Below, in pieces: positions 25,530 to 35,094 of a stretch of 57,608 nt of DNA; the first letter of the stretch is position 1; the number at the start of each line of letters is the position of its first letter. Under the pieces are notes generated by a model. It worked only from the letters and a program-made list of their open reading frames with translations. It was not told the DNA's origin and searched no databases. The position numbers were made by a program, and so were the translations under genes. Source of the DNA: Treponema sp. (GTDB taxonomy: Bacteria > Spirochaetota > Spirochaetia > Treponematales > Treponemataceae); the NCBI GenBank assembly GCA_017446265.1, contig JAFSRD010000009.1, positions 1 through 57,608 of the forward strand. The letters run 5' to 3'.

Positions 25530-27482
25530 TTATAATGCCGAGTCCACGTGCTGTTTCACGCTCATCATCAAACTGTCTACAGATTTTCCCGGTGGAATCA
25601 TTGGCAGCACCATTTCGTCAGCAGCAATCGCCGCATCTATGACAGCCGCTTTTCCAGACGCAAGAGCTGCGTCAAATGCTTTTGCAAACTCATCTTTGCT
25701 TTTGGCGCGAAAACCTGCAACGCCGTATGATTCTGCAAGCTTTACAAAATCTGGAGCAAAATCAAGTGTCGTATGGCTGTATTTTTTGTCGTAGAAAATC
25801 GTTTGCCACTGGCGCACCATGCCGAGCGTATTGTTGTTCAGCACAACAACTAGTATTGGCAAGTTGTAATGGGCAATCGTTGCAAGCTCATTGCAGTTCA
25901 TCATAAACGAGCCATCGCCTGCAAAGTTCACAACTCGTGCACTTGGATGCGCAATTTGCGCGCCAAGTGCAGCGCCCATGCCAAATCCCATTGTACCAAG
26001 CCCGCCTGATGTAAGAAATGTACGCGGCTTTTCAAACTCATAAAACTGCGCCGCCCACATTTGATGCTGCCCTACTTCAGTCACAACGATTGCGTTTTCT
26101 CCTACTTTGCGCCTCACATGCTCGTATAAAAACTGCGGCACAAGTTCTTCTTCACCATGAGCAACGTGCGGCACATCTTTTTTCCATTCGTCAATTTGAG
26201 CGTTCCATTCAGCTGCCATGCGTGCATGTACAAGCGGAGCAAGGCGCGCAAGCACATCTTTGACATTTCCAACAAGCGAATCAAACGTGCATATATTTTT
26301 GTTTATTTCTGACGGATCAATGTCTATGTGAATGACTTTTGATTTTTTTGCAAAGCAAGATGCATCTCCGGTAATCCTGTCGCTGAATCTCGTTCCAACT
26401 GCAAGCAACAAATCGCTTTTCTCTATTGCCATGTTTGCCGCTTTTGTACCGTGCATGCCGACTAATCCGCAAAAAAGCGCGTGGCTGTTTGGGAACGCAG
26501 ATTTTCCCATGAGCGTTGTTACGACGGGAATGTTCGCTTTCTCTGCAAGCATTTTGAGCTCGCGTGCCGCACCAGAGATAATTACACCGCCACCACAAAT
26601 AATGACAGGATGCTGCGCCTCGTTCATGCGACGCGCTACTTTTACAACGCGCGCATCTTTTGGCACAGGTGTTTTTATTGTACGGCGAAACGCCGCCTTT
26701 TTAAAAGAGCCTTGCATGAGCCGCGAGCTTTTCGCATTAAAGGCGCTTTGCACCTTTGCTGCACGATATTCGCACATCGCACTTGTCACATCTTTTGGTA
26801 TATCAATAAGCACTGGTCCCGGCCTTCCGCTTGTTGCAACAAAAAATGCCTCGCGAATTGTATCTGCAAGTTTTTCTACGCTGCGCACAAGGTAGTTGCA
26901 CTTTGTCACAGGCTGTGTTATTCCCGTGATGTTCACTTCTTGAAAGCTATCTTTGCCAAGTTGCGCGCAAGGAACGTTGCACGTAATCGCAATGACAGGC
27001 ACAGAATCCATGTATGCTGTTGCAAGCCCTGTTACAATATTTGTCGCACCCGGTCCACTTGTTGTCATAACAACGCCAACTTTTCCAGTAGAGCGCGCGT
27101 AGCCGTCTGCCGCATGAGAGGCGCCCTGTTCGTGAGCAGTGAGCACGTGACGCACCCTGTTTGCATTTTTATACAGTTCGTCGTAAATGTTCAAAATTGC
27201 GCCACCCGGATAGCCGAACACTGTGTCAACGCCTTGCTCTAAAAGGCATTCAATAACAATACGCGCACCCGTACACTTCATCGCTGCAACGCTCGGGAAA
27301 TTTATTTGCACAGAAGACGCATCGTCATCAGGCAATTTTTTTATTTTTTTCGGAGCAAGCGTCATTGGCAAGCCGCACTTCTGTGGCTTGCTTGCGCGCG
27401 GTACATCGCCTGCCTTTTTCTGTACTACAGGCTTGTACTCGGCTCCGCCGACCACGCCAGCGCGGGCTGTGTTGTTTCTCAT
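25530..27482 (-). CDS. ilvB: Acetolactate synthase large subunit
   Basis: Thiamine-diphosphate enzyme making acetolactate or acetohydroxybutyrate for valine, leucine and isoleucine, about 650 residues. MKCTGARIVIECL (the normal family start), FGYPGGAILNIYD, LTAHEQGASHAADGYARSTG with the ThDP glutamate, and the C-terminal GDGSFMMNCNELAT...NNNTLGMVRQW ThDP/Mg motif are present. About 68 extra residues, basic and low in hydrophobics, precede MKCTG. They are kept because ATG 27480-27482 follows AGGAG; the internal ATG lacks a clear site. The small regulatory subunit gene ilvN is not adjacent. It follows ilvD by about 60 bp. Confidence 0.95.
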   Translation of the reverse strand: MRNNTARAGVVGGAEYKPVVQKKAGDVPRASKPQKCGLPMTLAPKKIKKLPDDDASSVQINFPSVAAMKCTGARIVIECLLEQGVDTVFGYPGGAILNIYDELYKNANRVRHVLTAHEQGASHAADGYARSTGKVGVVMTTSGPGATNIVTGLATAYMDSVPVIAITCNVPCAQLGKDSFQEVNITGITQPVTKCNYLVRSVEKLADTIREAFFVATSGRPGPVLIDIPKDVTSAMCEYRAAKVQSAFNAKSSRLMQGSFKKAAFRRTIKTPVPKDARVVKVARRMNEAQHPVIICGGGVIISGAARELKMLAEKANIPVVTTLMGKSAFPNSHALFCGLVGMHGTKAANMAIEKSDLLLAVGTRFSDRITGDASCFAKKSKVIHIDIDPSEINKNICTFDSLVGNVKDVLARLAPLVHARMAAEWNAQIDEWKKDVPHVAHGEEELVPQFLYEHVRRKVGENAIVVTEVGQHQMWAAQFYEFEKPRTFLTSGGLGTMGFGMGAALGAQIAHPSARVVNFAGDGSFMMNCNELATIAHYNLPILVVVLNNNTLGMVRQWQTIFYDKKYSHTTLDFAPDFVKLAESYGVAGFRAKSKDEFAKAFDAALASGKAAVIDAAIAADEMVLPMIPPGKSVDSLMMSVKQHVDSAL

Positions 27483-27542
27483 CTTTTGCAATCTCCTATA
27501 AAATGTTACTGTCGTGCCATAGGCTCAAACCGCACTCTTTCC

Positions 27543-29231
27543 TTAACGCAATATTGCACCTTTGTCCGCGCTTGAAACAAGTTTTGCATAGCGCGCAAGA
27601 TACCCGTCAACTACTCTCGGCTTTGGAGCTTTCCACGCTGTTCTCCGTTTTTTGAGCTCTTCATCACTCACTTCAAGTGTAACCGTATACGCATTTACAT
27701 CGAGCGTAATCTTGTCGCGCTCTTTAACAAGCGCAATGGGCCCTCCAACAGCAGCTTCCGGCGAGCAGTGCCCGAGCGATGCGCCTCTTGTTGCACCAGA
27801 AAATCTTCCATCGGTAATAAGCGCAACTTCTTTGTCAAGACCTTGCCCCGCAAGAGCTGCTGTAACTGCAAGCATCTCGCGCATACCAGGTCCTCCGCGC
27901 GGTCCTTCGTAGCGAATCACCACAATGTCACCTGATTTAATCTCACGTTTTTGTACAGCCGTCATCGCATCTTTTTCATTGTCGAACACGCGGGCACGTC
28001 CCGTGTGCTTCATAAGTTCTTTTGCACACGCGCTCCGCTTTACAACAATGCCATCGGGCGCAAGATTGCCAAAAAGAATTGCAATTCCACCATTAACTGA
28101 ATACGGTTTTTCAATAGGGCGAATAATGTCAGGGTTGCGATTTACCGCATTTTTAATATTATATGCAATTGTTTTTCCCGTAACAGTCATCAAATTTGTT
28201 TTTATCAATTTCTTCTTTGCAAGTTCTGCGAGCACTGCCTGCACGCCGCCTGCATCGTCAAGTTCGTGCATAAATATGTGTCCTGCAGGAGCCAGATGGC
28301 AGAGATTTGGCGTCCGTTCGCTTATTTTATTAATCTCATGCAAGTCAAACGCAATTCCCGCTTCGTGTGCAATCGCAGGCACATGCAGCACGGTGTTGCT
28401 TGAGCAACCAAGCGCCATGTCTGCGGCAAATGCATTGCGGAACGAATCTTTTTTCATCATGGCACGCGCAGTTATCCCTTTCTTAAGCATCTCCATCACC
28501 TGCATGCCAGATTTTTTTGCAAGCGCAATCCGTCTGCCATTCACCGCAGGAATCGTACCATTTCCAGGAAGCGCAAGACCAAGCACTTCTGCAAGGCAGT
28601 TCATGCTATTCGCCGTAAACATGCCAGAACACGAGCCGCAGCCGGGACACGCATACATTTCAAGCTCTTTAAGCTGCGCTTCGTCTATTTTGCCGGCAGC
28701 AACCGCGCCCACTGCTTCAAACATGTCGCTCAAACTCACATCTTTGCGCGCATACGGATGCGCTTTATTTGGAATGTGGCCGCTCATCATGGGTCCGCCT
28801 GAAATGACAACAGTAGGCAAATTGAGACGAGCTGCAGCCATGAGCATGCCCGGTACAATTTTATCGCAGTTGGGAATGAGCACGAGAGCATCAAATTGGT
28901 GCGCCATTGCCATGCATTCAATTGAATCTGCAATAAGTTCACGCGTAACAAGCGAATACTTCATGCCTTCGTGCCCCATCGCAATGCCATCGCACACACC
29001 TATTGCAGGAAACTCAATCGGAGTTCCACCTGCCATGCGCACGCCTGCTTTTACCGCGTCTGCAATTTTGTCAAGGTTAAAATGACCTGGTATGATTTCG
29101 TTTTTTGCACAGCACACGCCCACAAGCGGACGGCTCAACTCTTCGTCTGTGTAGCCCATCGCATAAAAAAGCGAGCGATGCGGCGCACGCTCAACGCCTT
29201 TTTTTACATTGTCACTTTTGCTCTTTGCCAT
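27543..29231 (-). CDS. ilvD: Dihydroxy-acid dehydratase
   Basis: Iron-sulfur dehydratase of 562 residues acting third in valine and isoleucine synthesis. Cysteine ligands are in [23 protein letters not shown] and the [16 protein letters not shown] loop; [16 protein letters not shown] near the C-terminus carries the catalytic serine region. Length and order are normal. A promoter at 29285-29313 gives a leader of about 47 nt. ilvD and ilvB form an operon. Confidence 0.97.
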   Translation of the reverse strand: MAKSKSDNVKKGVERAPHRSLFYAMGYTDEELSRPLVGVCCAKNEIIPGHFNLDKIADAVKAGVRMAGGTPIEFPAIGVCDGIAMGHEGMKYSLVTRELIADSIECMAMAHQFDALVLIPNCDKIVPGMLMAAARLNLPTVVISGGPMMSGHIPNKAHPYARKDVSLSDMFEAVGAVAAGKIDEAQLKELEMYACPGCGSCSGMFTANSMNCLAEVLGLALPGNGTIPAVNGRRIALAKKSGMQVMEMLKKGITARAMMKKDSFRNAFAADMALGCSSNTVLHVPAIAHEAGIAFDLHEINKISERTPNLCHLAPAGHIFMHELDDAGGVQAVLAELAKKKLIKTNLMTVTGKTIAYNIKNAVNRNPDIIRPIEKPYSVNGGIAILFGNLAPDGIVVKRSACAKELMKHTGRARVFDNEKDAMTAVQKREIKSGDIVVIRYEGPRGGPGMREMLAVTAALAGQGLDKEVALITDGRFSGATRGASLGHCSPEAAVGGPIALVKERDKITLDVNAYTVTLEVSDEELKKRRTAWKAPKPRVVDGYLARYAKLVSSADKGAILR

Positions 29232-29284
29232 ATATGCCTCTCAATACCATGCATATGCAGCATTTTACGAAAAACTGCAATTTT

Positions 29285-29313
29285 ATCTTACTGGCAAAAA
29301 ATCAAATAGTCAA
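29285..29313 (-). promoter_or_regulatory. Promoter of ilvD-ilvB
   Basis: Minus-strand TTGACT (29308-29313) and TAAGAT (29285-29290), spacer 17 bp. No leader peptide or T-box-like structure is evident in the short leader. Confidence 0.65.
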
Positions 29314-29385
29314 TACAAATTTGAAAAAATATTTAATTTTTTTAGTATTATAAAAGCAAGAAAAAAGCATAGTTGCAATACGCTG

Positions 29386-31065
29386 CTACGCAGAATACTC
29401 GTCCTGTAAAATCATCTTAATGATTTTTTCGTTTGCATTTGATGCAACCTCATTTGAAAGCGCAAGCATTTCTTTTTCAAGACTGATTCCTGCAATGTCG
29501 GCAAAATGTCGTGCGTTGTCAGAAAGTTCTGTCGTATTTGAAGCGCTGCACGCATAGATGATGCTGCGCCCTTCAATAAAGTCTGTAAACAGTTGAACAA
29601 ATTCTTCGTCATCAAGCGGAACGCCATAATACAAAAAAATCCGCGTGTAGCCGTGAATACGCGCAATACGCCGACAGCAGTTGACAAGCGGCTGCGAAAA
29701 CATGCCTGTGCCTTCATCGTTAAACACGAGATTTTCTGCAAATACATATAAGTTCGCATTCCACTCAACACGGTCACTTGCTCCTGCAAGCGCAATGCAA
29801 TCATATTGTTCAGCAGCAGCAGCAATGCGGGCAAGCAGCTTGTCACCAGGCAACGCGGCATCTACAGACTCTGCTGCTGTTATGTCAATAGTAATATCGG
29901 TTGCCGTATTTTGCGAAAGGATGTCGCTTTCAGCTGCAAGCAGCGCAAGCTCATCCTGCAACACTGGCGTAAACTGTTCATCGACAGTACGCGCGTTCGC
30001 CGAAACAATGCTTGCAGCTTTCCCTGCAATATCATCGTTTTCTTTACTTGCAAACAAATTGTCAACTTCTGATTGGTCAACAGGCACAAATTCCTGAAAC
30101 GGTTCGTTTGATGTATGTATCTCATTCTGCATAACGGCAACCTCCCTGCCTGAATCGACATCGATAAAATCATCGCTGTCGCCTATGTATATTGAGCTAA
30201 AATCGTCTTCATCATCTTGTGATGCACCAACAGCATCACTTTTTTCTGACACATCACTTTGCAGCGCAGCAAGCTTCTCGTCTACTGCTCCTTCCTGCAC
30301 TGCAACTTCTTCAATTACGCCTGCCTCAATCGCCGCTGTTTCCTCACGCAGTGCACCTACTTCAATATCGTCTTCATCAAAATATTCTTCGCCATCTTCA
30401 AATTCACTGTCAAACTCGCTTACTTTAATAATTTTAGCAACATGCCGTTCAAAGTCAACTGGTTTTAAGACAAGCGTTTCTGTTCCGTCGCTCTGTTTTT
30501 TATACAAGCAGCCGTCACTTTCATCAACACGAAAAAATTCATTTTCATCCGATATGCGTATGTGACGTAATGACGAGCACCCTGCAAATGCACCTGCTTC
30601 AAGCGTTTCAAGCTGAGACGGCAACACAACAGCCGTAAGCGAGGTACAATCAGAGACAGCGCCGCTTTTAATAATTTTAACTGTATTTGGAATAACAAGC
30701 GATGTGAGCGATGTGCAGTATGAAAACACATCTTGCGGCAATTCAACAAGACCAGCACGAAACGGAATAGACGAAAGCGAATAACAGCCTGAAAACGCGC
30801 TTTGTCCAAATGCATCGACAACGGCAGGCATAATAATCTTTTCGAGAGACGTACAGTTTTCAAAAAAATGCGCGGGAATAACACGCACATTGCGTGGCAG
30901 TTTAATTTTTTTGAGCATGCTGCTGCCTGAAAAAAGCGCAGGCGGCAGAGAGACAACAGAGTCGGGAATGTCTATAGATGAAACGCCTGCCTTTTGTGTA
31001 TATGAAATAACTTCGGTACGGTCATCAGAAAGTACAAGACCATTTTCGAGAAGATTGCTGCTCAT
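29386..31065 (-). CDS. Leucine-rich-repeat (BspA/LRR_5-type) protein without signal peptide
   Basis: Protein of 559 residues in three parts. Residues about 20-190 are BspA/TpLRR-type leucine-rich repeats, for example LKKIKLPRNVRVIPAHFFENC and SLTSLVIPNTVKIIKSGAVSDC, shown here by the pattern SL..I.(L/I)P..V..I...AF..C. Residues about 220-420 are a strongly acidic, low-complexity region (EFEDGEEYFDEDDIE). The last 150 residues are a globular domain (LARIAAAAEQYDCIALAG, RIARIHGYTRIFLYYGVPLD) that I do not recognise. There is no signal peptide or lipobox, so it should be cytoplasmic, unlike most BspA-like surface proteins. No Shine-Dalgarno precedes the ATG, and a promoter at 31072-31100 would place +1 on its A. 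No function is assigned. Confidence 0.85.
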   Translation of the reverse strand: MSSNLLENGLVLSDDRTEVISYTQKAGVSSIDIPDSVVSLPPALFSGSSMLKKIKLPRNVRVIPAHFFENCTSLEKIIMPAVVDAFGQSAFSGCYSLSSIPFRAGLVELPQDVFSYCTSLTSLVIPNTVKIIKSGAVSDCTSLTAVVLPSQLETLEAGAFAGCSSLRHIRISDENEFFRVDESDGCLYKKQSDGTETLVLKPVDFERHVAKIIKVSEFDSEFEDGEEYFDEDDIEVGALREETAAIEAGVIEEVAVQEGAVDEKLAALQSDVSEKSDAVGASQDDEDDFSSIYIGDSDDFIDVDSGREVAVMQNEIHTSNEPFQEFVPVDQSEVDNLFASKENDDIAGKAASIVSANARTVDEQFTPVLQDELALLAAESDILSQNTATDITIDITAAESVDAALPGDKLLARIAAAAEQYDCIALAGASDRVEWNANLYVFAENLVFNDEGTGMFSQPLVNCCRRIARIHGYTRIFLYYGVPLDDEEFVQLFTDFIEGRSIIYACSASNTTELSDNARHFADIAGISLEKEMLALSNEVASNANEKIIKMILQDEYSA

Positions 31066-31071
31066 AGCTCT

Positions 31072-31100
31072 ATTATAATAAGCTTTTGCAGTACAAGCAA
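31072..31100 (-). promoter_or_regulatory. Promoter giving a leaderless LRR-protein transcript
   Basis: Minus-strand TTGCTT (31095-31100), 17-bp spacer, TATAAT (31072-31077). Standard spacing puts +1 at 31065, the first base of the start codon. Confidence 0.6.
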
Positions 31101-31244
31101 GCGTTTAAAATCACGTGAAGACGGAACTTGGATGTTTGCTTGAATACGAAAGAGATGCGTATTTTGAAGCGTCACGTGCAGCGCCTCTGTCATGCTGCAT
31201 CGGAGCGTTTCACGCATGTTTCCACTGCTCAAAACTAAAGATGT

Positions 31245-32327
31245 TTAAAATACGCGCTCCGCTACAAGCTCGCCCATCTTTTTTGTGCCAACGAGTTTGC
31301 CACGTGCACGTGCGTCATCGCCTGCAATATCCTGCGTACGCCAGCCGTCGTCGAGCACATCGTTCACAGCGTTTTCAATAGCACGCGCTTCCTTTTCTGC
31401 GTTAAAACTGTAGCGCAAAAGGAGCGCGCAGGAGAGAATCGTTGCAAGCGGATTTGCAACGTCTTTTCCCGCAATATCGGGCGCAGAGCCGTGAATGGGC
31501 TCATACAATCCAGGTCCGCTTCCGTCTCCAAGCGAAGCAGAGGCGAGCATGCCTATAGAGCCGGTAATTTGACTTGCCTCATCGCTCAAAATATCGCCAA
31601 ACATGTTGCTCGTCGCAATAACATCAAACTGTTTGGGATTGCGCACAAGCTGCATTGCCGCGTTGTCAACATACATGTAGTTTAATGCAACTTCGTTATA
31701 CTCGCCTTTAACGCTTTCTGTCACTTCCCGCCACAGCTGCGACGAGCGCAAAATATTTGCCTTGTCAACGACAGTAAGCATTTTTCTGCGTTTCTTTGCT
31801 GCTTCAAAACCAAGTCGCACAATGCGCGCTATTTCATTCCATGAATATGTTTCTGTATCCCATGCAGTTTTGCCGTCACTCGACATGCCGCGCTCACCAA
31901 AATAGATGCCGCCAGTAAGCTCACGCACAATGAGCATGTCTATGCCGTCTCCTACAACAGAGCCTTTGAGCGGGCACGCATCCTTGAGCTGCTTGAACAT
32001 GAGCGCAGGGCGCAAGTTTGCGTAAACCTTCATGCCGCTTCGTAAGCCGAGCAAAGCTTTTTCAGGGCGCAACTCGGACGCAACAGCATCCCACTTAGGA
32101 CCGCCTACAGCTCCAAGCAGCACTGCATCTGATGCAAGGCATATGTCAAGCTGCTCTTTGGGAAGCGGCTCTCCCCACGCATCAATGGCAACTCCTCCCG
32201 CCACAACGTTTTTGTAGGTGAACGAGTGCCCGAATTTTTTTGCAACAGCGTCGAGCACGCGCACTGCTTCTGTGACAACATCAGGACCAATGCCGTCGCC
32301 AGGAATCAAAGCGATTGTCTTTTCCAT
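31245..32327 (-). CDS. leuB: 3-isopropylmalate dehydrogenase
   Basis: Cytoplasmic NAD-dependent decarboxylating dehydrogenase of 360 residues, oxidising 3-isopropylmalate (leucine) and, in the citramalate route, 3-methylmalate (isoleucine). [41 protein letters not shown] with the substrate arginines, [13 protein letters not shown], and the metal-binding [15 protein letters not shown] with [14 protein letters not shown] are all present. It is separated from cimA by 128 bp with no obvious promoter match. leuC and leuD are not in the window. The 166 bp beyond its 3' end hold only the LRR-gene promoter and weak inverted repeats. Confidence 0.97.
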   Translation of the reverse strand: MEKTIALIPGDGIGPDVVTEAVRVLDAVAKKFGHSFTYKNVVAGGVAIDAWGEPLPKEQLDICLASDAVLLGAVGGPKWDAVASELRPEKALLGLRSGMKVYANLRPALMFKQLKDACPLKGSVVGDGIDMLIVRELTGGIYFGERGMSSDGKTAWDTETYSWNEIARIVRLGFEAAKKRRKMLTVVDKANILRSSQLWREVTESVKGEYNEVALNYMYVDNAAMQLVRNPKQFDVIATSNMFGDILSDEASQITGSIGMLASASLGDGSGPGLYEPIHGSAPDIAGKDVANPLATILSCALLLRYSFNAEKEARAIENAVNDVLDDGWRTQDIAGDDARARGKLVGTKKMGELVAERVF

Positions 32328-32455
32328 ACCGCTTACTATAAAAAAATTATGCGATGTCGTCTAGTGGAAATATTGACAACCAACGGCATGCTATATGCAT
32401 TCTCATTTTCAAATATTTTATTGCCTGCTCATTAGATTCTTCTGTCCGCCTTCCA

Positions 32456-34054
32456 TCACACAGTCCCTAAAAAATGACGCTCAATGTCTTTTATCAATTT
32501 ATATTCAAACGAATCAACAAGCGCAAGATACGACGCTTCCATAATGTCTGCAGAAACGCCTACAGTTGTCCATGAAGCAGCACCGTCAGTGCTCTCAATT
32601 AAAACGCGCACGCGAGAAGCTGTTGCAGACTGCCCGTCGAGCACGCGCACTTTGTAATCGGTAAGTCTGATTTTTTTTACGGCAGGATAAAATCGTTCGA
32701 GCGCGTTTCGAAGCGCAATGTCAAGCGCATTCACGGGTCCATCGCCTTCGCCCGCCGCAACCGCAATCTGTCCGTCAACTTCAACTTTGATTTGCGCACA
32801 TGCGTTCACGCCGCTTTCGGGGCGCGGATTTATGCCGCTCGTCTGATAGTAGTGCAACGTAAAAAATGGCTGGTACTTGCCGATTGTCTTTCGCGTCAAA
32901 AGCTCAAAGCTTCCGTCTGCCCCTTCAAACTGATAGCCTTCCGCTTCAAGCTTTTTCACTTTTTTAATAATTTCCTGCACAATCTCGTCATCTTTTGTAA
33001 CTGACGGCTCAAACTTTTTAATTTTTTCTATAATCATGCTGCGCCCGGCAACTTCGCTCATCAAAAACACGCGCGAAGAGCCCACGCTCTCTGGCGACAC
33101 ATGCTCATACGCATCTGGATTTTTTATGACCGCATCGATGTGCATTCCCGCTTTATGCGCAAACGCGTACGCGCCTACATACGGCAGCTGTGGATTAAGC
33201 GCAATGTTCGCAATTTCTGCAACGCGCTTTGCAATGGGCGTGAGCATTCGCAACTTCTCTTCGCTCAAACAGCTATAGTTCATTTTAAGCTGCAAATTCG
33301 CAACAAGCGTTGCAAGATTTGCATTTCCTGTGCGCTCGCCAAATCCAAGCAGCGTTCCCTGAACATGGCGCGCTCCTGCCTGCACTGCCGAAAGCGCATT
33401 TGCAACAGCAAGGCCTGAATCATCGTGCGTGTGAATGCCTATTGCGGCATGCTTCCCAAAACGCGACACAACTTCTTTTACTGCATCGCCGCATTCAAAA
33501 GGAAGCGAGCCGCCCATTGTGTCACACAGCGTGAGCACAGTCGCTCCTCCTGTTGCAGCTGCCTCAAGCGTTTTGAGCGCGTACTCGCTGTTTGCTGCAA
33601 AGCCCGTAAAAAAATGTTCTGCATCGTAGAGCACGTTGCATCCGTTTTTTGACAAGAACTCGCACGTGTCGCGAATCATGGCAAGATTTTCCTCAAGCGT
33701 CGTTCCAAGTATGTGCGTCACGTGAAAATCCCACGACTTTCCAAAAATGACAACATCGCTTGTACCGCTTGAAAGCAAGCTCATTACGTTCATGTCTTCG
33801 CTGCACGCAATATCTTTTCGGCGCGTAGCGCCAAATGCACAGAGTTTTGCGTTCTGCAACGACAGCTTTTTCGCTTCTTGAAAAAATTCTATATCTTTTG
33901 GATTAGAACCGGGATTTCCCGCCTCTATGTACGTAACGCCAAGCTCGTCAAGCGCGCTCACAATGTGCAACTTGTCTTGCACAGAAAAATTGATGCCTTC
34001 GCCCTGCGCACCATCGCGCAGCGTTGAATCAAGCGTTTCTACTCTTTGCGCCAT
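32456..34054 (-). CDS. cimA: (R)-citramalate synthase
   Basis: Condenses pyruvate and acetyl-CoA to citramalate, opening a threonine-independent route to 2-oxobutyrate and isoleucine; 532 residues. LDSTLRDGAQGEGINFSVQDKL, YIEAGNPGSNPKD, HTHDDSGLAVANA and GERTGNANL mark the DRE-TIM barrel. The GAGNP-like and FGxxxKD/FGKSWDFH motifs fit the CimA branch rather than 2-isopropylmalate synthase. The C-terminal LeuA-type regulatory domain (residues about 400-532) is complete, so isoleucine feedback is plausible. ATG 34052-34054 follows GGAGATATAGC. Promoter at 34118-34146 with a leader hairpin. Confidence 0.95.
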   Translation of the reverse strand: MAQRVETLDSTLRDGAQGEGINFSVQDKLHIVSALDELGVTYIEAGNPGSNPKDIEFFQEAKKLSLQNAKLCAFGATRRKDIACSEDMNVMSLLSSGTSDVVIFGKSWDFHVTHILGTTLEENLAMIRDTCEFLSKNGCNVLYDAEHFFTGFAANSEYALKTLEAAATGGATVLTLCDTMGGSLPFECGDAVKEVVSRFGKHAAIGIHTHDDSGLAVANALSAVQAGARHVQGTLLGFGERTGNANLATLVANLQLKMNYSCLSEEKLRMLTPIAKRVAEIANIALNPQLPYVGAYAFAHKAGMHIDAVIKNPDAYEHVSPESVGSSRVFLMSEVAGRSMIIEKIKKFEPSVTKDDEIVQEIIKKVKKLEAEGYQFEGADGSFELLTRKTIGKYQPFFTLHYYQTSGINPRPESGVNACAQIKVEVDGQIAVAAGEGDGPVNALDIALRNALERFYPAVKKIRLTDYKVRVLDGQSATASRVRVLIESTDGAASWTTVGVSADIMEASYLALVDSFEYKLIKDIERHFLGTV

Positions 34055-34075
34055 GCTATATCTCCATAGTGACAT

Positions 34076-34106
34076 GGCAATCTAAAACTGCACTGTAGAG
34101 ATTGCC
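34076..34106 (-). promoter_or_regulatory. Inverted repeat in cimA leader
   Basis: GGCAATCT and AGATTGCC (8-bp arms, 15-bp spacer) lie between the cimA promoter and its ribosome site. This could be an operator or an RNA hairpin. Confidence 0.45.
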
Positions 34107-34117
34107 TTTGTTGTGCT

Positions 34118-34146
34118 ATTATAGTCAAAACAACTGGCAGTGTGAA
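34118..34146 (-). promoter_or_regulatory. Promoter of cimA
   Basis: Minus-strand TTCACA (34141-34146), 17-bp spacer, TATAAT (34118-34123). Confidence 0.65.
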
Positions 34147-34155
34147 GTGCGCGCA

Positions 34156-34184
34156 TTTACAGCATTAAAAAAACGTGCTATGAT
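34156..34184 (+). promoter_or_regulatory. Promoter of pyridoxal kinase-phosphatase unit
   Basis: TTTACA (34156-34161), 17-bp spacer, TATGAT (34179-34184) with a TGC extension. It is back to back with the cimA promoter. Confidence 0.6.
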
Positions 34185-34218
34185 GGTGCATTGCAAAATA
34201 CGTGAATGAGGTAATACA

Positions 34219-35091
34219 ATGAAACGAATCATTACTGTTCAAGACATTTCGTGCGTGGGAAAATGCTCGCTCACTGTGGCGCTTCCTATCATCTCAGCGA
34301 TGGGAGTTGAAGCGGCAATTCTTCCGACAGCAGTGCTTTCAACGCACACAGCGTTCAAAGGGTTTACGTTTCGCGATTTGACAAGCGACATTGAACCAAT
34401 GTGCGCGCATTGGCAAACAGAAAAAATTGCGTTTGATGCAATCTACACAGGCTACCTTGGTTCGTTCGAGCAGCTTGCGCTCATGGAAAAAATGTTCTCA
34501 GACTTTGGTAAAAAACATACGCTCGTGTTCGTTGACCCGTGCATGGCAGACAACGGAAACCTCTACTACGGCTTTACACAGGAGTTCGCATTTGCAATGG
34601 CAAAACTTGCGGGCAAAGCAGATGTCATCGTGCCAAACTTAACAGAAGCGTCGTTCATGCTTGGCGTGCCGTACAAAAAAGCTGGCGAGTATGATGAAGC
34701 ATATATTAAAGACATGCTCAAAAAACTTGCTGCACTTGGCGCACAACGCGTTGTCTTAAAAGGCGTTGAATTTACGCGCGAACAGGAAACAGTAAAAAAC
34801 GCCACCGGCAAAATAGGCATCATGTCGTACGATGCAGCAACAGGCACATTCTCGCACTACTTCCACGAAAAGCTTGCAACGAGTTTCCACGGCACGGGCG
34901 ACATTTTTGCAAGCGTATGCGTCGGTGCGCTCATGCGCGGCTGGACGCTTGAAAAATCATATGCGCTCGCCGCAGATTACGTTGTAGAATCAATCAAGGC
35001 GACTGTCTCGCACAAAGACTATAACTGGTACGGTGTTGATTTTGAAACAGTCATGCCGTATTTGGTAAAGCGCCTTGAAGCTGCCGAGTAA
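34219..35091 (+). CDS. Pyridoxal/pyridoxamine kinase (PdxY/PdxK-type)
   Basis: Ribokinase-superfamily kinase of 290 residues that phosphorylates B6 vitamers in salvage of pyridoxal phosphate. VQDISCVGKCSLTVALPIISAMG, PTAVLSTHTAF, DAIYTGYLGS, VFVDPCMADNGNLY, VPNLTEA and the anion-hole motif SFHGTGDIFASV with catalytic Asp are characteristic of pyridoxal kinases. A GAGG site precedes ATG 34219. The histidine phosphatase gene begins 3 bp after its stop, so the two are co-transcribed. Confidence 0.92.
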   Translation: MKRIITVQDISCVGKCSLTVALPIISAMGVEAAILPTAVLSTHTAFKGFTFRDLTSDIEPMCAHWQTEKIAFDAIYTGYLGSFEQLALMEKMFSDFGKKHTLVFVDPCMADNGNLYYGFTQEFAFAMAKLAGKADVIVPNLTEASFMLGVPYKKAGEYDEAYIKDMLKKLAALGAQRVVLKGVEFTREQETVKNATGKIGIMSYDAATGTFSHYFHEKLATSFHGTGDIFASVCVGALMRGWTLEKSYALAADYVVESIKATVSHKDYNWYGVDFETVMPYLVKRLEAAE

Positions 35092-35094
35092 AAC

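Noticed and set aside
27925-29085. Long open frame on the plus strand (about 386 residues) opposite ilvD
   Set aside because: It mirrors the codon bias of ilvD, has no recognisable domain and no ribosome site; ilvD motifs prove the minus strand is coding.
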